Shown here piece by piece: positions 1 through 7,087 of a DNA stretch of 10,000 nt. Positions within the stretch are counted from its first letter, which is position 1. Each line of letters opens with the position of its first letter. The translations under genes were made by a program, and so were the position numbers. Location: contig KV908373.1 of the NCBI GenBank assembly GCA_002005505.1, forward strand, positions 482,475 through 492,474, written 5' to 3'. Origin of the DNA: Botryococcus braunii (lineage: Eukaryota; Chlorophyta; Trebouxiophyceae). A model generated the notes under the pieces. It did no database searches. It had not been told where the DNA came from and saw nothing but the letters and a program-made list of their open reading frames with translations.

Positions 1-55
<55 letters not shown>

Positions 56-87
56 GAGAGGAGAGAGAGGAGGAGAGGAGGAGAGAG
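1..87. repeat. (GA)n microsatellite, interrupted by GGA units
   Basis: The window opens inside a purine-only GA dinucleotide array broken by several GGA/GGAGGA interruptions, more frequent toward the 3' end. The array probably continues upstream of the window. A pure polypurine strand of this length has mirror symmetry and could form intramolecular triplex DNA. The interruptions suggest an older, decaying array compared with the cleaner GA array near position 9400-9517. Confidence 0.95.
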
Positions 88-1518
88 CCATTCTGCTGCC
101 ATTCTTCATTCAGCATTGCATGCTACGTGCTCTGTATGTATGTTTTCTCTCTGGCATCATGATTGTTTTTTAAACTACGCTGTACAAGTTGGGCCCTCAA
201 CCAGGAGAGTTCCGCTCCCTCGACATGCAGGCACAACATGATGGGTCACTTTTGGGTACACAGCAGCAATAGAAACAAGTGCAGATATCCTATGGGTTGC
301 TTGTAGCCGGCTAAACAGGCAACGCAAACCAAACCGCCGAAACCCAGTGAGACCCACCTTGAAGCCTACTGAATGCATCACAATCCAACAAAACTCCTAA
401 ATATTCCACGAAGTTAATACCGCGAAGCCATCCATCCAAAACGAACACACAACCATGGGCGAACCGTGCAAACTAGGACTGATCACACTCCAACGTCTTG
501 ATGAATTAAGCCGGCTCCGCCGATCCCTCTCACCAAACGACAGTCGTTGTAAAAGGCAAAATTTAATAAATGCCACATATCTGCATACTTTCCACTTCCA
601 ATGAATTCCGAACGGACCAGCAAGAAGCTGCCGTACAACTCGCCGTACTGTCACGTTACCCGCGAAATCAGAAACAGACAGTGCGGTTCCGTTCACTGCA
701 ATGGAGGAGCCACAAGACACAAACAAAGCATCTAAAGATAGAGAGCTTGGATACATGTGGATGGATTTCTACTCCATCCTTTACCGTATGGGTGACGACG
801 TTGGGGCGTGCCCCAACGGCTACTTTTTTGAACCTGGTGTGTTTTTTTCCCATTCGTCAGAGGCCCGAATTGTGTGTCTGAAATTGTTATAAGCTGGGAA
901 TGGGCTTCTGCAGGATTACCTTCAGAACCACCTTGGTTTGGCCAACTAAACTGGGGCCCTGTGGCATCTAGCGCCACAATGCAACTCTGTTACGAGAAAG
1001 TCCTTCCCAAACTTATTGCAAACGTTATGTTGGGCGAAAAATCTTCCCAAATACTGTAAGTCAACCCAAAACAATTTTCAATTAGTATGTGAGCAGGGTG
1101 TATTGTAGTTCCACAAACAGCGTGCTCACTTGGACTAAGATGATGTGCTTTGAAGTCCTAAGGCTCCCTTCAAAAGGGGGGGGAGGGAGTGACTGTGAAC
1201 TTAATATTGCCACCTGCACGACTTTATTTTTCTTTTCCCCTCACTCTCAAACCCAACTCTGCACCACCCCTATTGGTATGTGGAGTGTTCATTCATATTT
1301 TCTCCTTCATGCTTCCGGTCTGCTAGCACTGGTCAAACTCTCCCCAGCCCCACATACCATTTCTGTCATTTTCAATGCCTGCACTTCACCCACTCGCAGA
1401 TGCACCACTTAAGTTCATAAGGCTCAGGCGAAAAGCTGGGCCTGCAGCAGAGTTAACTATTGGAGAAAGCGTTGTACCTGTTGGATGTTTATACATGCAC
1501 ATATATACGTACAGCGCG
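88..1518. other. No recognisable gene; unassigned non-coding DNA
   Basis: Open frames here are short (at most about 120 codons), overlap on both strands and show no convincing composition or domain pattern. A plus-strand frame at 570-881 and a minus-strand frame at 397-756 are the longest, and neither resembles a known family to me. Local features are a G-rich run near 1175-1188 and a perfect hairpin at 799-818. The stretch could be intergenic DNA or a long intron; the sequence does not decide. Confidence 0.6.
799..818. repeat. Perfect 9-bp inverted repeat, 2-nt spacer
   Basis: The arms CGTTGGGGC and GCCCCAACG are exact reverse complements separated by GT, so a GC-rich hairpin can form on either strand. 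No T-run follows and no gene end is recognised next to it, so there is no reason to call it a terminator. Confidence 0.85.
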
Positions 1519-1556
1519 TTACCATAAATATCATTACCATAAATATCATTGGTAAT
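1519..1556. repeat. 15-bp tandem repeat x2 running into an inverted repeat
   Basis: The 15-mer TTACCATAAATATCA occurs twice in direct succession without mismatch (1519-1533, 1534-1548). It is followed by TTGGTAATAATT. The segment ATTACCA at 1533-1539 is the exact reverse complement of TGGTAAT at 1550-1556, so the second copy can fold into a 7-bp stem with a 10-nt AT-rich loop. The AT-rich 15-mers stand out from the surrounding sequence. Confidence 0.85.
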
Positions 1557-1700
1557 AATTTGTCAACTTTTTATTTACGTTCGTACTGCAGCACAGTGCA
1601 CATGTGCCTGGATGTTTACTTGCACCAGAGCATGAGTGGTAGGGGCAGCAGGCCCAGATTGTTACTTGTACCTCATATGTGCTGTGCTTTCTGTCTCTCT

Positions 1701-1710
1701 GTGTGTGTGT

Positions 1711-1775
<65 letters not shown>

Positions 1776-1780
1776 TGTGT
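1701..1780. repeat. (GT)n microsatellite
   Basis: An alternating GT array is broken by one A (1715) and one C (1775). It is preceded by a pyrimidine-rich CTGTCTCTCT segment. Valine/cysteine open frames through it come only from the repeat and should not be read as protein. Confidence 0.97.
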
Positions 1781-2130
1781 CCTGGTCTCATGTGAAAGTG
1801 ACAGCATGCATGCCGTTACTTTGACGTTTGATCGCGTAGTACGGCTATTATGACTGGGGGTTTATGCGTTACTTATATTTTTCTATTCTGAACATATCTG
1901 GGTAATTTATGGGTTACAGCACTTGAGAAATGCCATTGTCATGGGACAGTTTGGAGATAGTGCGTAAGGAGAGGCACTAGAGACAGCAAATCAACCTGGA
2001 CCACCTCCAAATGCGCCCCCCAACGCCAAGGTACTTCACATATACCTAACCCTTGAATGTTACGTGCCATCGGAACTAGCTCTGTGCCTTTCTTTGGACT
2101 CAACTGTATGCCTTTACTGGGAAAATAGCT
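1781..2130. other. No recognisable gene
   Basis: Nothing coding is supported here. Short frames on both strands lack protein-like composition, and no splice-site pair encloses a plausible exon. The segment may be intronic or upstream sequence of the exon candidates that begin near 2290. Confidence 0.5.
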
Positions 2131-2156
2131 ACAGGTCTGGAGCCTGCAGGTCAAGG

Positions 2157-2252
2157 CGTCTGTGTAACACTTTGGCCCTGGTCAACACATATTATGTACA
2201 AGTCTGGAGTCGTCTGTGTAACACTTTAGCCCTGGTCAACACATGCTATGTA
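2157..2252. repeat. Tandem duplication, 42-bp core, 54-bp offset
   Basis: The core at 2157-2198 (starting CGTCTGTGTAACACTTTGGC) recurs at 2211-2252 with three differences by my alignment (39 of 42 identical). The duplication extends upstream: GGTCTGGA at 2134-2141 matches AGTCTGGA at 2201-2208 apart from its first base. Copy 1 carries about 13 extra bases between that motif and the core, so the original unit has suffered an indel. High identity implies a fairly recent local duplication. Confidence 0.9.
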
Positions 2253-2289
2253 AGCAGCAGTGTCGGACAGTCCAAATTTGTTTTGCCAG

Positions 2290-2376
2290 AGGGTGAACAC
2301 TGCAACAAAGCCTGCCAAAAAAGCAACCAGTCCCAAACGTCTCCCCAAAGGCAAAGGGCCCCCTCCCGCCGAGAAG
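2290..2376 (+). CDS. Candidate internal exon, Lys/Pro/Ala-rich linker (partial gene)
   Basis: The 87-nt segment is bounded by a pyrimidine-rich acceptor (TTTGTTTTGCCAG|) and an AAG|GTCCTC donor. Read in phase 0 at both ends it gives 29 stop-free residues, beginning RVNTATKPAKKATSPKR and ending in a GKG-PPP-AEK tail. The composition (seven Lys, two Arg and six Pro) is that of a disordered basic linker, as in nuclear or nucleic-acid-associated proteins, but no domain is recognised. The donor is weaker than consensus because position +3 onward is CCTC. The real signal is the protein-like composition of one frame between usable splice sites. It could be the upstream part of the same gene as the exon candidates at 2826, 3576, 8935 and 9626. 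Chance occurrence is possible at this length. Confidence 0.4.
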
Positions 2377-2403
2377 GTCCTCCCCTCCCCCCCCCCCCCT
2401 CAT

Positions 2404-2423
2404 TAAGATCTGTGTTGCCCAAC
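2404..2423 (+). repeat. Dispersed 20-bp direct repeat, copy 1
   Basis: TAAGATCTGTGTTGCCCAAC here matches 2999-3018 with a single T/C difference. Both copies lie in putative introns next to candidate exons. The flanks do not align well, so the element is short, or old and eroded. Confidence 0.8.
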
Positions 2424-2470
2424 CTTTCTCCTTGCTAGTATCAGGAATGCAGTGGTGTCTCCGTGCCACA

Positions 2471-2523
2471 TGTGTCTGTGTGTGTGTCTGCATGCACGTG
2501 TGTGTGTGTGTGTATGTGTGTGT

Positions 2524-2575
<52 letters not shown>

Positions 2576-2680
2576 TAGACAGATCTGTGTGTGCATGAGC
2601 GTGTGTATGTGTGAGCGCACGCGCACGTGTGAGTGTGGGTGGGTGCGTGCATGCGCTCTTGCGTGCGTCTCTGCGTGTGC
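2471..2680. repeat. (GT)n array with GT/GC alternating extension
   Basis: A nearly pure GT array (2471-2574, with CTG, ATG and GG interruptions) continues to about 2680 as degenerate alternating purine-pyrimidine DNA rich in GTGC, GCGC and GCATGC. Alternating GT/GC is the classic Z-DNA-prone composition. The extension suggests an older array whose right half has diversified. Confidence 0.9.
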
Positions 2681-2825
2681 CTCATTGCTGCATTGACTGC
2701 AGTTGCCTCTGACTTTGCAGCTGCCTTTGCAAAGTTTCGTGGAGTGTTGCGGTGGTCATGCCCGTGCACAGCATATGCATCAAACCTTGCAAGTTTATTG
2801 ACACCCCCGTGCCTTCTGCTGCCAG

Positions 2826-2900
2826 GAAATGGGGCACGTCTCGGACGCTCAGTTTTCTTGGGAGGAACAGAATAAGAAGGCAGCACGGCAAAGGCAATGT
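2826..2900 (+). CDS. Candidate short internal exon, charged/helical segment (partial gene)
   Basis: Following the acceptor CCTTCTGCTGCCAG|, phase-0 reading gives EMGHVSDAQFSWEEQNKK and then AARQRQC, 25 residues rich in Glu, Lys, Arg and Gln. This looks like an amphipathic or coiled-coil-prone helix. The 3' boundary is uncertain. GT at 2901 (TGT|GTACAT) keeps phase 0, GT at 2899 would give phase 1, and a GC donor at 2894 (AAAG|GCAATG) is also possible. The frame stays open past 2900 but turns Ser-rich without obvious structure. No family is recognised. The acceptor is the strongest part of the call. Confidence 0.33.
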
Positions 2901-2998
2901 GTACATATAAGCTCGCCAAGCAGCATTGGAGTTTCGTCTCCCTTGAGTCTGTCAAAGATAGCTTGCCTCCCGCTGATAAGGTCTGTGCACCACTTCCC

Positions 2999-3018
2999 TA
3001 AGATCTGTGTCGCCCAAC
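2999..3018 (+). repeat. Dispersed 20-bp direct repeat, copy 2
   Basis: TAAGATCTGTGTCGCCCAAC matches the copy at 2404-2423 with one difference. A related, weaker motif (TAAGGTCTGTGCACCAC) lies about 20 bases upstream, so this may be the remnant of a small tandem family. Confidence 0.75.
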
Positions 3019-3330
3019 TGGGCCTGCTACCAGTTAGGTAAATTCTGGTCCGGTTATGTACCATGGCCTGGGGCCTGGTGCAGTTTTCAGTATTTTATCA
3101 ATGTTACAGCATAGGACTATTAAAACTAGGTCCTCACATAAGGTTGGTTTATCCGTCTGCATCTCATCATGCCCACTGGGCTGGATTGATGTAATTGTTT
3201 ACCTTTTCATGAGATACATGAGTCTCAAGTGTCATGAACCCTGCCACACTCGTGGGAATGTTTGGTGAACCACTGATGAGTTGTTCCCGAAATATTGCCA
3301 CGGCTTTGGCAGGGGAATTTAAGGACGACA

Positions 3331-3362
3331 CATGGGGGGTGGGGGATCCCCCATCCCCCATG
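3331..3362. repeat. 32-bp near-perfect palindrome, no spacer
   Basis: The two 16-base arms meet at the central GGATCC and match at 15 of 16 positions; the left arm is CATGGGGGGTGGGGGA. The G-rich left arm and C-rich right arm allow a cruciform or a very stable RNA hairpin. The long G runs could also form quadruplex structures. No protein or element is recognised around it. Confidence 0.9.
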
Positions 3363-3570
3363 GAGAGGAGGCGGAGTCTTATTAGATGGGATGAGTTACG
3401 CATTAGCTGCAGGTGCTCAGATTTATACTCCACTTGTGCTCAGCTATCCAATATCCTAGCTGACCTGACATGAAATGATCATCATCATGACGTGCCTTGA
3501 ATTAAGAAGTCTGTCATATATGGCTATGTACGTTTTTGAAATGCCATTTTATAGCGGCTTGGTCCTGCAG

Positions 3571-3710
3571 GGTAGCTGATGAGGATGAAGCAGGTGATGA
3601 GGACACTGAAACAAGTCCTCGCAGCCAGCACAGGCCAGCAAAGCGGGGACGAGGCCAAGGTTCATCAAGGGTTCCTTGATAATGAGCCTCCGCAGCAGGG
3701 CAAGGGGAAG
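3571..3710 (+). CDS. Candidate exon with consensus GTAAGT donor; frame ambiguous (partial gene)
   Basis: The 3' boundary AAG|GTAAGT at 3710/3711 is the best splice donor in the window, and the acceptor TTGGTCCTGCAG| (3570), or TAG| at 3575, precedes the island. Frame A from 3576 is open for 45 codons to the donor in phase 0 (LMRMKQVMRTLKQVLAASTG, then Gln/Gly/Lys-rich, ending PPQQGKGK). It matches the phases of the other candidates. Frame B from 3572 gives an acidic then basic segment (VADEDEAGDEDTETSPRSQ followed by KRGRGQGSSRVP). It looks even more like a natural disordered tail, but hits TGA at 3677-3679 before the donor. Frame B would therefore need a terminal exon or a further splice. 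An exon here is moderately likely; its frame is not settled. Confidence 0.45.
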
Positions 3711-3781
3711 GTAAGTCATCTTTCATTATGCCTTTCTATCATGCCTACTTCATTGTTCACATCAGTCTGTATCACAGAAGT

Positions 3782-3802
3782 TGTGTGTGCGTGTGTGCGT
3801 GC

Positions 3803-3875
<73 letters not shown>

Positions 3876-3878
3876 CGC
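3782..3878. repeat. (GT)n array passing into (GC)n
   Basis: The array begins as GTGTGTGCGTGTGTGCGTGCGTGC, continues as pure GT, and ends in GCGCGCGCGCGC (about 3867-3878). All of it is alternating purine-pyrimidine, with the strongest Z-forming dinucleotide, GC, at the right edge. It lies about 70 bases downstream of the GTAAGT donor, so it would be near the 5' end of an intron. Confidence 0.95.
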
Positions 3879-4467
3879 TTAGGGTTTCCTCTGTTGTAGT
3901 GGTGGGAGGGTTTGCAACCAACTGGTCCCTATGCCTACCCCCAAAGGCTGGACTTAGGGACTGGCCTCGACTGAGTGCGCGCACGCGTGTGTGTATGCTG
4001 CGGTTTTCCTACTTTGCTGGTGAGCCCCGGGGAAACCCGGCCGGCGCCAGGGGCCCTTGCAAGGTCCAATTGTCTCCATGTTAATATAGCGGCCCTCGTT
4101 TTCTTCATTTTTGCTGGCACTGTACCGGAAGGGTCGAACCGAACCTTTCAGCATGAACAAAAAAGGCTCTTAAGGTTTAGGTTGCATCCTAGCTAGGCCT
4201 ATAGGCTGGGCCTGCAATACACTTCGCAACGGGTAAAGGCGTTGCGCATGAGCGGCTAAATGTGTGTAAATGTTGATGCACACGCCCATGCGCAGCGCAT
4301 CCTATAGGATTATGTCTGGTCACTGATGTGTGTATTCCGATGACAGCACAGTAAGTTGACACTGACGTGGGTTGCAATTGCTCTGCAGGCGGTTTGCTTT
4401 ACATGACACTTGCACGTGCTGCACCTGACTTGGGGACCTCGCCAATACAGACGTATATATACTACCA
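3879..4467. other. No recognisable gene; probable intron sequence
   Basis: No frame of interest is present. A GC-rich patch at about 4024-4060 contains overlapping short palindromes (CCCCGGGG, GGCCGGC, GGCGCC, GGGCCC). A short alternating GC/GT patch lies at 3976-3994. AT-rich TATATATA occurs near 4454, but nothing ties it to a promoter. Confidence 0.5.
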
Positions 4468-4491
4468 GAAGACATGCATGTGCATGTCTTC
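4468..4491. repeat. 24-bp perfect inverted repeat (11-bp arms, 2-nt spacer)
   Basis: The arms GAAGACATGCA and TGCATGTCTTC are exact reverse complements around TG. The centre is ATGCATGTGCAT, an alternating sequence. A hairpin in RNA or a cruciform in DNA is possible. It overlaps the first codons of the weak exon candidate beginning at 4469. Confidence 0.92.
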
Positions 4492-4679
4492 ATGATGCAT
4501 CCCTTTGCTGCAAAGGCAATCCAGGGAAGCGATTTGAAAAAGTCATCCATTCTTCCAGTAGATGGTTTGTTTTTGCCAGTTTTGATCAAGCATATGGGCA
4601 TGCATGCTGACATGTCATCAAGCAACTACATTGGCTTCAAGCATTTTGCAATTAAGACGCTTCTTGATATAAGCCTTAG
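4469..4679 (+). CDS. Weak exon candidate, unknown protein (partial)
   Basis: From an acceptor TATACTACCAG| at 4468 to a possible donor CTTAG|GTGCAT at 4679/4680, one frame reads about 69 residues. It includes MMHPFAAKAIQGSDLKK and SSNYIGFKHFAIKTLLDISL. The mix of hydrophobic and polar residues is protein-like, and the frame stays open well beyond the donor, to 5181. No family is recognised. The start overlaps the 24-bp inverted repeat, giving a His/Met/Val-rich opening that is an artefact of that repeat. The acceptor lacks a pyrimidine tract. It could equally be a chance open frame or decayed mobile-element coding sequence. Confidence 0.18.
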
Positions 4680-4972
4680 GTGCATGCAGCATGTGCAGCA
4701 AACCCTTGTGTGTTTGTGTACTGTGCTTTTGCAGTATTGGTATATGTATTCAGTAGTCTTGTTGACGCTTATTAGGTTTGCGTCAGTTCAACGTACATGT
4801 TGGACTAGGGTGTCAGTCCAGTGCGTTTGGCAGCTTTCAGATGTAATTGAGCACTTGGACCAATGTTGCGCCATCTCACGATGTTCCAAGTCAAGCATCT
4901 CATTGTTTGTTAGTCATTATAATGTTGTGGATAATAAGTGGATAACTGCCTCTCCTAGTAACAGAATGTGTA

Positions 4973-5592
4973 TGGGATTGGAATCCCAAGTTCTGTTGTA
5001 TGGGAGTTCCCAACTTCCTCCCAAACCTGTCCCAAGTCATTGGTTTTGGGACTATCCCAAACAGCAGACCAACCCACTCCCAAAATATGGGAAATTTGGG
5101 AAGTTCCCAATCACCTCCCAAACCTTTCCCATAATAGAACGTTTGGGACTATCCCAAATAACTGCCCAACCAAGTCCCTAAATTTTTTATTTTGGGAAGT
5201 TCCCAACTCCCTCCCAAACCACTCCCAATTCTGACTTTATGGGACTTTCCCAAAAAACAGCCCAATCCATTCCCAAAATCTTAGTGTTTTGGGATGTTCC
5301 CAACGTCTTCCCAAACGAGTCCCAAAACAATGCTTTTGGGACCTTCCCAAAAATGCACCTTTTTTTGGGACATCCCAAAATTTTGCGAAATTCTCCCATA
5401 ACTCTCCCAAAAGTGCTCCCAAAAGAGTCCCAAAAGCTTCCCGTAAAACTCCCATAAATGCCACTCAATGGGAAAGTCCCAAAAAGTTAGTTCCCAAAAT
5501 GCTCCCATACGAGTCCCAAGGGGTCCCAAATCTTTCCCATGGGGGTCCCAAAACACCTCTTTTGGGGCCTTTTTGGGACCTTTTTGGGACAA
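4973..5592. repeat. Tandem array of TGGGA...TCCCA palindromic monomers, 96-97 bp dimer period
   Basis: TGGGA palindromic heads (consensus TTTGGGANNNTCCCAA) start at 5001, 5047, 5097, 5144, 5193, 5240, 5290 and 5337. The steps are 46, 50, 47, 49, 47, 50 and 47. Alternating A and B monomers form dimers of 96-97 bp. A heads usually read TGGGANGTTCCCAAC and B heads TGGGACNNTCCCAAA. Each monomer continues with two more CCCAA/TCCCAAA blocks. From about 5366 regular spacing is lost and only dispersed TCCCAAA or TCCCATA blocks remain. The last 40 bases switch to the complementary TTTTTGGGAC orientation. Open frames of up to 150 codons on both strands arise because these words contain few stops. No transposase or target-site duplication is seen. 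It could be a minisatellite or satellite fragment, or a palindrome-rich non-autonomous element. Confidence 0.9.
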
Positions 5593-6118
5593 AATCTTTT
5601 CCACTAGTGCTTGTCTCCTTCCCATCTTTTTGTTTTCTTGTTCTCTTCCCTTTCACGCATGATTTTGCCAGATCCATATATTTTTTACACCTGCAGCTCG
5701 TCGGCTGTCGACACGTGACGATTGGGGCACTGGGGGCCTGAGACTGATAGTAAATCCCTGCAGATGGCAGGCGCAGTCCAGTGCGGAAAAGCTCTGCAGG
5801 CGAAATTAGGTTGGGATGCGAACAGGGTATGTGAGATGTGCACGGGGAGACAAACATCATAATAGCACATCTGGTTCTGCCATCCTAAAACTGACGAGCT
5901 GTGATCCAGATGCATGCACAGTTGAAGGCAGCACTATAAACATACGGTAAAAAGTCGTAGGCAGATGTCGGCGGATGGCGGAACCGCAAAACGTTTCCTG
6001 CAAGCTTACTGAACATTTAACCCTTTCAATGAATTAAAATGTAAAAACAACAGGGTTAAGGTGGCTGGGAGAATTCTGGAAATTTGTATGTGGGTAAATC
6101 GATATCGGTGCTCAACGA
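5593..6118. other. No recognisable gene
   Basis: A pyrimidine-rich stretch (5595-5655) is followed by AG acceptor-like sites at TTTTGCCAG (near 5670) and CACCTGCAG (near 5697). The sequence after them reads only about 14 codons before a stop in the open frame, so no exon is called. The rest has no coding or repeat pattern I can support. Confidence 0.5.
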
Positions 6119-6340
6119 ATGGCGCACCCGGAAAACGCGATCTCGTGGACTTACTGCACAGATACCACTTCCATTGCCTTAAGATGTCTTAAAAATGTCT
6201 CACTCTTGATGGCCGAAGTCAGAATCCTTGAAAGTGGGCACATCGATGTCCGCACTCGTCGTGGAAAACAGTTTCCATCGTATCCCTGTGAACCACTCCT
6301 CGCAGCCCTCAAATCTTTTCAGCACATCATTAAATATTAA
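6119..6340 (+). CDS. Short hypothetical ORF, low confidence
   Basis: An ATG-started frame of 73 codons ending in TAA reads MAHPENAISWTYCTDTTS and later VRTRRGKQFPSYPCEPLLAAL. Composition is not obviously repeat-derived and is mildly protein-like, but no motif, signal peptide or domain is visible. No splice context or start context supports it specifically. The length is within what chance gives in 10 kb over six frames. It is listed because it is the cleanest frame in an otherwise empty 1.9-kb stretch. Confidence 0.12.
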   Translation: MAHPENAISWTYCTDTTSIALRCLKNVSLLMAEVRILESGHIDVRTRRGKQFPSYPCEPLLAALKSFQHIIKY

Positions 6341-6876
6341 AACGGCATATTTGACTGAGCCTCATCACGTATGCTGAACTTTGCAAGTTCGTGTCGACGG
6401 TTTTTCGGAGTGCACATCTGCGCGGCTCCCTCAGCAGCAGAGCTCATGACCAGGTCACGTGGAAGAGGTGGCAGCATTACGCGCCTTGCAGCGCGAGTGC
6501 ATGGCGCAGCGTTACCTGCAATACACCGCAATACAGCGCTGTACACAGGCTGTACAAAAGCCTCCGCTCAGGCTGCCACGCCGCGAAATCCCATCTTTCC
6601 GTGCTAGATTTCCGATTTAAACAGTAGATTTGCGATTTACAGGGCATACGGACAGCTTCCGGACCTCGGAGCTACACCGCATCTCGGCGGAGCTGAACCC
6701 TGTTTATTTCAGTGCCGTTGCCAACCGAATTTTTGACTTTCTTATATGCCTGCCTCGGATCTCTGGCGCGTGCAAGGCGTTACCAGCGCGTCCCCATTAT
6801 AGGCCTCCCCAGCGGGCATCCAAGGCTGTCGGCCCCCGACACCGGAAAACCTGCACCCCAGAGGGGGCAGGTTAAA
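6341..6876. other. No recognisable gene; contains a small tandem repeat
   Basis: Overlapping frames at 6371-6627 and 6630-6875 (each about 80 codons) compete with a minus-strand frame and show no domain. A degenerate 20-bp tandem repeat occurs at 6605-6642. GC content appears higher than in the flanks around 6420-6560. Confidence 0.45.
6605..6642. repeat. Short tandem repeat, about 20 bp x2
   Basis: TAGATTTCCGATTTAAACAG (6605-6624) is followed directly by TAGATTTGCGATTTACAG (6625-6642). The copies share the TAGATTTNCGATTTA core and differ by one substitution and a small indel. Each unit itself contains two GATTT words, so the repeat is nested. Confidence 0.8.
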
Positions 6877-7087
6877 GAATAACGAGTGAAGCCTACGCTA
6901 GCCGTACACCGTAAATCGTGCATGCGGGTACGCGGAACCCAGGGGCCACAGACGAAGGATAAAGCTTCACTCTTAATACTAAAAGATGACAGTGCAAAAC
7001 GTATTGTCCTAAGGTTTTGATGTGCAAAGACCGGAGTGTCTGATTCCCATTTAAAATAAAGAGTGAAGCCTAACCTTACCGCATACC
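6877..7087. repeat. Diverged direct and inverted copies of a GAGTGAAGCCTA repeat
   Basis: The segment at 6877-6910 aligns with 7054-7087 (26 of 34 positions by my count), sharing GAGTGAAGCCTA exactly. Between them GCTTCACTCTT at 6964-6974 is the exact reverse complement of AAGAGTGAAGC at 7059-7069. There are thus three copies, two direct and one inverted, within 211 bp. This could be terminal or subterminal sequence of small decayed elements. No coding region is associated. Confidence 0.7.

Larger units (their letters stand above)
2377..2825 (+). other. Putative intron with poly-C run and GT-rich tract
   Basis: If the flanking exon candidates are right, this is a 449-nt intron starting GTCCTC and ending CTGCTGCCAG. 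Just inside the donor there is a pyrimidine tract with a run of about 13 C (near 2387-2399), then the large GT array at 2471-2680. No coding signal is seen inside it. Confidence 0.35.
2901..3570 (+). other. Putative intron; contains a weak ORF and a large palindrome
   Basis: This lies between two exon candidates. It holds the second copy of the 20-bp dispersed repeat, a 79-codon open frame at 3234-3473 and a 32-bp palindrome at 3331-3362. The open frame reads in part MNPATLVGMFGEPLM and later MERRRSLIRWDELR, and looks mildly protein-like. It has no recognised motif and runs straight through the palindrome, so I do not call it a gene. Confidence 0.3.

Noticed and set aside
799..818. Bacterial-type intrinsic terminator
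   Set aside because: The hairpin is not followed by a T run and there is no gene upstream; the window is eukaryotic in character.
1485..1853. 122-codon plus-strand frame and an 81-codon minus-strand frame through the GT array
   Set aside because: A large part of each is the GT array; the unique parts show no domain and no splice context.
3234..3473. 79-codon ORF beginning MNPATLVGMFGEPLM
   Set aside because: It runs through the 32-bp palindrome, lacks splice or promoter support and has no recognisable motif; a chance open frame is more likely.
4449..4462. TATATATA element as a promoter TATA box
   Set aside because: No transcription start evidence or recognisable downstream first exon; short AT words are expected by chance.
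4973..5592. CRISPR array
   Set aside because: Spacing near 48 bp superficially resembles repeat-spacer units, but the whole monomer is conserved, repeats are degenerate short palindromes, there are no unique spacers and no cas genes, and the genome is eukaryotic.
5187..5860. Several open frames of 90 to 150 codons on both strands (5187-5468, 5281-5625, 5289-5741, 5465-5860)
   Set aside because: They lie wholly or partly in the TGGGA/TCCCA array, whose repeated words contain few stop codons in any frame. Translations are repetitive (for example WEVPN and WDSFG-like words) and overlap on both strands, so they are composition artefacts.
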